Assembly: GCA_019114585.1 (NCBI GenBank)
Contig: DXFE01000091.1
Location: 1-8,941 of the forward strand
Origin: Gemmiger_A avium
GTDB lineage: Bacteria; Bacillota; Clostridia; Oscillospirales; Ruminococcaceae
Direction: 5' to 3'
DNA length: 8,941 bases
In this document: positions 6,427-8,941 of the stretch, one piece after another
How positions within the stretch are numbered: position 1 is the stretch's first letter
Layout: every line of letters begins with the position of its first letter
Position numbers and translations under genes: made by a program
The notes under the pieces: generated by a model
Seen by the model: only the letters and a program-made list of their open reading frames with translations
Told to the model about the DNA's origin: nothing
The model's database searches: none

Positions 6427-6548
6427 GCCGATCTGGGGGGACAACGTCCCCCCAGACCCCGGAAATCATGGCCAAATACATTTGGCCATGGGGATATTGT
6501 GTAAAAAAGTAAGGCCCGCGCTAACGGTTTTCTGCCAGCGTGGGCCTT
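6427..6548 (+). repeat. Repeat copy B with complete three-hairpin architecture after trmB
   Basis: This starts five bases after the trmB stop codon. Stem I: 6433-6442 with 6446-6455 (perfect 10 bp, G6/C6 tract). Linker CCCCGGAAATC. Stem II: ATGGCCAAAT (6468-6477) with 6480-6489, bracketed by CCCC (6457-6460) and GGGG (6490-6493). A-rich linker with six A at 6503-6508. Stem III: 6511-6522 with 6537-6548. Bases 6427-6507 match copy C (8861-8941) at 79 of 81 positions. Such identity in noncoding DNA 2.4 kb apart points to recent copying, gene conversion or strong constraint. Confidence 0.9.
6511..6548. terminator. Bidirectional terminator-like hairpin (stem III) shared by repeat copies B and E
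   Basis: AAGGCCCGCGCT and AGCGTGGGCCTT form a 12-bp stem, with one G-U pair in the plus-strand RNA, around a 14-base loop. On the plus strand it is followed only by GCACTTTATT, a weak T-tract. On the minus strand it is followed by ACTTTTTTAC, a stronger one. It should end the trmB transcript and could stop antisense transcripts entering trmB. Confidence 0.65.
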
Positions 6549-6726
6549 GCACTTTATTCACCCCTATGGCCGGAGTATTCCGGCCATGATTTCAGGGGGT
6601 ATGGGGGGTCCGGGTCCGCGAAGCGGCTGGGTCTCCGGTGGAGACCCAGACCGGCAGGGCGGTCGGCGTAGCCGGGCGGGCGCATCGTTGTTGCGCCCGC
6701 AGCCCTTGTTGTCCCCCATATTGGCC
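6549..6726 (-). repeat. Repeat copy E: inverted, diverged copy with a structured insertion, upstream of padR
   Basis: On the minus strand this runs from GGCCAATATGGGGGACAAC (ending near 6708) through to stem III shared with copy B, so B and E face each other. The outer stem pairs 6600-6607 with 6713-6720. Stem II pairs ATGGCCGGA (6566-6574) with TCCGGCCAT (6579-6587), again bracketed by CCCC (6561-6564) and GGGGG (6595-6599). About 100 bases are inserted in the loop of stem I. Relative to copy B, stem II shows paired changes that keep the helix. No gene ends upstream of it on the minus strand, unlike the other copies. No coding sequence is supported in 6422-6807. Confidence 0.65.
6609..6711 (-). 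other. Multi-hairpin insertion in the loop of stem I (copy E), possible structured RNA
   Basis: The segment holds a tight series of perfect inverted repeats. They are CCGC/GCGG (6616-6619, 6623-6626), a 10-bp CTGGGTCTCC/GGAGACCCAG (6627-6636, 6640-6649), ACCG/CGGT (6650-6653, 6660-6663), CGGC/GCCG (6664-6667, 6671-6674), and a 9-bp GCGGGCGCA/TGCGCCCGC (6676-6684, 6692-6700). All are closed by the 8-bp outer stem. Together they would form a multibranched cloverleaf-like fold on either strand. It is not a tRNA: there is no T-loop or anticodon arm. Whether it is transcribed is unknown. Confidence 0.5.
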
Positions 6727-6770
6727 CAATACTATATTGACAATCAATATTATACGTTGTATAGTATTGG
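6726..6770 (+). promoter_or_regulatory. Probable PadR operator: perfect 11-bp inverted repeat around the padR promoter
   Basis: CCAATACTATA (6726-6736) and TATAGTATTGG (6760-6770) are exact reverse complements. They flank the spacer of the promoter and include the -10 box. Two smaller palindromes lie inside: TATTGA/TCAATA (6735-6740, 6744-6749) and TATAC/GTATA (6751-6755, 6759-6763). PadR-family repressors often bind such AT-rich dyads (ATACT...AGTAT type) at their own promoters. The AT-rich block stands out against GC-rich surroundings. Binding is inferred. Confidence 0.7.
6737..6765 (+). promoter_or_regulatory. Promoter of the padR-HAAS-DUF4097 operon
   Basis: A perfect TTGACA -35 box (6737-6742) and TATAGT -10 box (6760-6765) are spaced by 17 bases. 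The predicted start is near 6772, giving a leader of about 36 bases before the PadR ATG. The operator dyad overlaps both boxes, so bound repressor would block RNA polymerase. Confidence 0.85.
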
Positions 6771-6807
6771 CAGAGATACAATATCAACCGGAAAGGATGG
6801 TGGGAGG

Positions 6808-7128
6808 ATGGCATTCAACACCGGGGCTGCGCTGATGGATGCGCTGGTACTGAGCATTGTGGCGCAGGAACCCACCTACGGCTACAAGATCACCCAGGAA
6901 GTACGGGCGGTGATGGTGGTAAGTGAGAGCACCCTGTATCCGGTACTGCGCCGCTTGCAGAAGGACGGGTGTCTGGATACCTACGACCAGGAATTTGCCG
7001 GGCGCAACCGGCGGTACTACCGGCTGACCGAGGCGGGCCGGCAGCGCCTGGCCGACTATCGCCGGGAATGGCGGGACTACCGCCGCAGCATTGACCGGCT
7101 TTTGCTGGGGGAGGAGGAGAACACATGA
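6808..7128 (+). CDS. PadR-family transcriptional repressor (short type)
   Basis: The 106-residue product is a single winged-helix DNA-binding domain with a short C-terminal dimerisation helix, the typical size of stand-alone subfamily-2 PadR proteins. Visible features are ALMDALVLSIVAQEPTYGYKI (positions 8-28), the recognition helix SESTLYPVLRRLQKDG (39-54), and the wing GRNRRYYRLTEAGR (65-78). The ATG at 6808 has AAAGGA about ten bases upstream and lies after the promoter; the longer open frame reads through repeat copy E and is not coding. Its stop overlaps the next start (ATGA). In Firmicutes this gene arrangement is usually a self-regulated operon responding to cell-envelope stress or antimicrobials, and PadR is expected to repress it by binding the dyad at 6726-6770. 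The inducer is not visible from sequence. Confidence 0.95.
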   Translation: MAFNTGAALMDALVLSIVAQEPTYGYKITQEVRAVMVVSESTLYPVLRRLQKDGCLDTYDQEFAGRNRRYYRLTEAGRQRLADYRREWRDYRRSIDRLLLGEEENT

Positions 7129-7862
7129 CGGGCGAGGAATTTCTGCGTCAGCTGAATGACATGCTGGCGGACGTGACCGAAGAAGAACGCCGGGAAGCAG
7201 TGCGGTATTACGAGGAATACCTGCGGGACGCGGGCCCGGAACAGGAACAGCAGGTGCTGGCGGAACTGGGCAGCCCGGCCCGGGTGGCGGCGATCATCCG
7301 GGCCAACGTGCCGGGCAGCCGGCCGGAACCGGCCCAGAGCGCGCCCGTGCCGGAACCGGAACCGCCCCGCATCCGGGGGCTTGCGCCGGATACGGCAGCG
7401 TATGCCGGAACAGGCGCGGCCGCAGCGGCACAGCCTGCCCCGGCCGGGGCGGGACGCACCCTGCTGTGGTGGCTTGTGCTGCTGGTGACCAGCCCGGTAT
7501 GGCTGAGCGTGCTGGCCGTGGTGGTGAGCGCACTGGCCGGAGTGATCGGGATCTTCCTCGGGCTGGCGGGGGTTCTGCTGGCGGTGGTGCTGGCGGGGAT
7601 CATCTGCCTGTTTGTGGGCGGGGTTTTTGCGGTGATGAGCCTGTGGGGCCTGGCTGCCGACCTGCCCAACACGCTGGTGGGTCTGGCCAACTGCCTGGCC
7701 TCGATGGGGGTTGGATTTTTGCTGCTGGCACTGGGCTGGGCTGTTTGCGGCCGGGGAATCCCGGCGCTGATGCGGGCGCTGGGCCGGCTGCTGCGCGCGG
7801 CGGGAAAGGGTATAGCCCATACATGGGCCTCCCTGCGCCGGGCGGTGAAAGGAGGGGACTGA
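7125..7862 (+). CDS. HAAS domain (DUF1700-type) integral membrane protein
   Basis: The 245-residue product begins with a HAAS-type helical domain (about residues 1-62): MTGEEFLRQLNDMLADV, then EERREAVRYYEEYLRDAG and LAELGSPARVAAIIRAN. This is the domain that accompanies PadR regulators in many Firmicutes. A Pro/Ala-rich linker follows (about 63-110), then four or so hydrophobic segments at roughly 112-138, 139-165, 160-178 and 186-208, and a short basic cytoplasmic tail (220-245). The likely role is a membrane partner or sensor in envelope-stress signalling with the PadR and DUF4097 proteins; this is inferred from gene order. The start overlaps the padR stop by four bases behind a GGAGGAGG site. 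It ends one base before the DUF4097 ATG, so the three genes are translationally coupled. Confidence 0.88.
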   Translation: MTGEEFLRQLNDMLADVTEEERREAVRYYEEYLRDAGPEQEQQVLAELGSPARVAAIIRANVPGSRPEPAQSAPVPEPEPPRIRGLAPDTAAYAGTGAAAAAQPAPAGAGRTLLWWLVLLVTSPVWLSVLAVVVSALAGVIGIFLGLAGVLLAVVLAGIICLFVGGVFAVMSLWGLAADLPNTLVGLANCLASMGVGFLLLALGWAVCGRGIPALMRALGRLLRAAGKGIAHTWASLRRAVKGGD

Positions 7863-7863
7863 T

Positions 7864-8859
7864 ATGCGCGGTTTGACACGGGCACTGCTGGCACTGGGCG
7901 CGGGATGCCTGATGCTGGCGGTATTGATCGGCGCCATCGGGCTGTGCCTGGGCGGACAGTTCGGCTCGTTCCAGCCAACGCCGGACGGGCTGCGGTACAT
8001 GCCGGCCGGGCAGGACGCCAACGACTGGGTGCTGACCGGCGGCGAGGATCGCCAGGAACAGACCGTGCCGCTGCCGGACGGAACATTCACCGGGCTGGAG
8101 CTGGACGGCGGTCTGGCAGAGGTGACGGTGCGGCCCGGGGAAAGCTGGAACCTGACCACCACCCATCCGGAACTGTATGAGGTTTCCCGGGAGGATGGCC
8201 GGCTGGTGATCGACAGCCGGGAACCGGGTATCAGCGGGCATACGGTGCGCAATGCGCGGCTGACGCTGGAAGTACCCGCCGGGCTGGAGCTGGAAACCCT
8301 GGAACTGTCCATCGGGCTGGGCAGCCTGAACGTCCGGGATCTGGCGATCGGGTCGCTGGATGTGGACGCGGGCATGAGCGGCGTGACCCTGACGGGGATC
8401 ACGGTGCGCGACGATGCGGAACTGGAATGCGGCATGGGCGAACTGACGGTGGAAAACCTGACCGCCAAAACGGTGACAGGGGAATGCGGCCTGGGGACCA
8501 TGACCCTGACCGATGTGACAGCGGACAGCGTGGATCTGGCCTGCGATATGGGAACCCTGACCGCCAAAAACCTGACCGTGGCGGGAGACACAGCGCTGCA
8601 CTGCGACAGCGGTGAAACCCAGGTGACCGGCACACTGGCCGGCAGCCTGACCGCGGACTGCGGTATGGGAAGCCTGACCGTGACCACCCCGGAACCGGAA
8701 AACTACGGTCTGGACGGCAGCTGCGGTATGGGTACCCTGACGGTGGGCGAGCGTTCGATCAGCGGTACCGGCAACAGCCTGACCATCGACAGCAGCGCCC
8801 CCATCCAGTACCGCCTGTCGGTGGACATGGGTGAACTGACCGTCCGGTTTACGGAGTAA
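7864..8859 (+). CDS. DUF4097-family beta-repeat protein with N-terminal membrane anchor and six-cysteine ladder
   Basis: The 331-residue product has one hydrophobic N-terminal segment (about 5-30, LLALGAGCLMLAVLIGAIGL), a signal anchor that would place the rest outside the membrane. Residues ~75-331 are a DUF4097/YvlB-like (putative adhesin) beta-repeat domain of about 19-21 residues per turn with GxLTV or GELTV strands. Cys189, 208, 227, 247, 266 and 287 sit at the same position of successive turns, just before G/D-M-G; flanking turns (SIGLGSL, DAGMSGV, SVDMGEL) lack them. The family includes LiaX/YvlB-type proteins linked to antimicrobial-peptide and envelope stress. AGGAGG lies eight bases before the ATG. 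Last gene of the operon; its stop is followed at once by repeat copy C. The family call is good; the role of the cysteines is unknown. Confidence 0.88.
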   Translation: MRGLTRALLALGAGCLMLAVLIGAIGLCLGGQFGSFQPTPDGLRYMPAGQDANDWVLTGGEDRQEQTVPLPDGTFTGLELDGGLAEVTVRPGESWNLTTTHPELYEVSREDGRLVIDSREPGISGHTVRNARLTLEVPAGLELETLELSIGLGSLNVRDLAIGSLDVDAGMSGVTLTGITVRDDAELECGMGELTVENLTAKTVTGECGLGTMTLTDVTADSVDLACDMGTLTAKNLTVAGDTALHCDSGETQVTGTLAGSLTADCGMGSLTVTTPEPENYGLDGSCGMGTLTVGERSISGTGNSLTIDSSAPIQYRLSVDMGELTVRFTE

Positions 8860-8941
8860 GGCCAATCTGGGGGAACAACGTCCCCCCAGACCCCGGAAAT
8901 CATGGCCAAATACATTTGGCCATGGGGATATTGTGTAAAAA
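8860..8941 (+). repeat. Repeat copy C (partial) downstream of the DUF4097 gene
   Basis: This abuts the stop codon with no gap and continues to the window edge. Stem I (8867-8876 with 8880-8889) carries one A-C mismatch relative to the perfect stems of copies A and B. Stem II (ATGGCCAAAT/ATTTGGCCAT at 8902-8923) and its CCCC/GGGG bracket are unchanged. It matches copy B at 79 of 81 positions (8861-8941). Stem III, if present, lies beyond the window. Confidence 0.9.

Noticed and set aside
6427..6548. Insertion sequence remnant
   Set aside because: No transposase fragment is present and no clear target-site duplication was found; the MITE idea is kept only as a hypothesis.
6595..6608. G-quadruplex in the GGGGGT/ATGGGGGG region
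   Set aside because: Only two adjacent G-tracts are present at suitable spacing, and both pair with C-tracts nearby.
6609..6711. tRNA or CRISPR array in the hairpin-rich region
   Set aside because: There is no tRNA anticodon or T-arm signature and no CCA-ready acceptor. The repeats are inverted pairs of differing sequence, not direct repeats with spacers.
6547..6807. Upstream in-frame extension of padR
   Set aside because: It reads through repeat copy E and the promoter/operator; the conserved PadR domain starts at 6808.
7077..8687. 536-codon minus-strand open frame across the HAAS and DUF4097 genes
   Set aside because: Serine/proline/arginine-rich shadow of two genes with clear families and ribosome binding sites.
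8703..8915. Small minus-strand open frame beginning MYLAMISGVWGDVV, also found opposite trmB
   Set aside because: The shared N-terminus is just the translated repeat element; the rest is antisense to real genes.

Overview
The window comes from a high-GC bacterial chromosome (about two thirds G+C by eye). The style is Gram-positive: strong GGAGG-type ribosome binding sites, sigma-A-type promoters, Rho-independent terminators, and a PadR / HAAS-domain / DUF4097 operon of the kind found in Firmicutes. I infer a high-GC gut Clostridia (Oscillospiraceae/Ruminococcaceae-like). This rests on gene content and style, not on a marker gene. No phage, transposase, CRISPR, rRNA or tRNA gene was seen.

Layout. 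The left part (45-3856) reads on the minus strand as three separate units: a MATE-family efflux transporter, a small four-helix/ferritin-like-looking protein of unknown function, and a GH77 4-alpha-glucanotransferase (MalQ) with an unusual basic Lys/Ala/Pro tail. A compact divergent promoter region (3857-4003) separates malQ from a plus-strand operon of a GNAT acetyltransferase, an AlaX-type alanyl-tRNA editing protein and the tRNA m7G46 methyltransferase TrmB. A 386-base intergenic region (6422-6807) packed with inverted repeats follows. Then comes a second plus-strand operon: a PadR repressor with a palindromic operator over its own promoter, a HAAS/DUF1700 membrane protein, and a membrane-anchored DUF4097 beta-repeat protein with a periodic ladder of six cysteines.

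The most unusual item is a repeated, strongly structured extragenic element. Copies begin within 0-7 bases of the stop codons of the MATE gene, malQ, trmB and the DUF4097 gene, always in the sense of that gene. Where it is complete, the architecture is: stem I (G-tract/C-tract), stem II (bracketed by CCCC...GGGG), an A-rich linker, then stem III, which looks like a terminator. The trmB and DUF4097 copies match at 79 of 81 bases. The malQ copy has nearly unrelated sequence but the same order of hairpins. A fifth, inverted copy upstream of padR pairs head-on with the trmB copy, has base-pair-preserving changes in stem II, and carries a ~100-base multi-hairpin insertion in the loop of stem I. Together these suggest a family of 3'-UTR/terminator elements (REP/BIME- or MITE-like) kept for RNA or DNA structure.

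The genes otherwise look like ordinary chromosomal housekeeping and accessory functions: drug export, glycogen/maltodextrin metabolism, tRNA quality control and modification, and envelope-stress response. No complete new multi-gene system is evident. The leads worth following are the repeat family, the structured insertion, the cysteine ladder and the MalQ tail.
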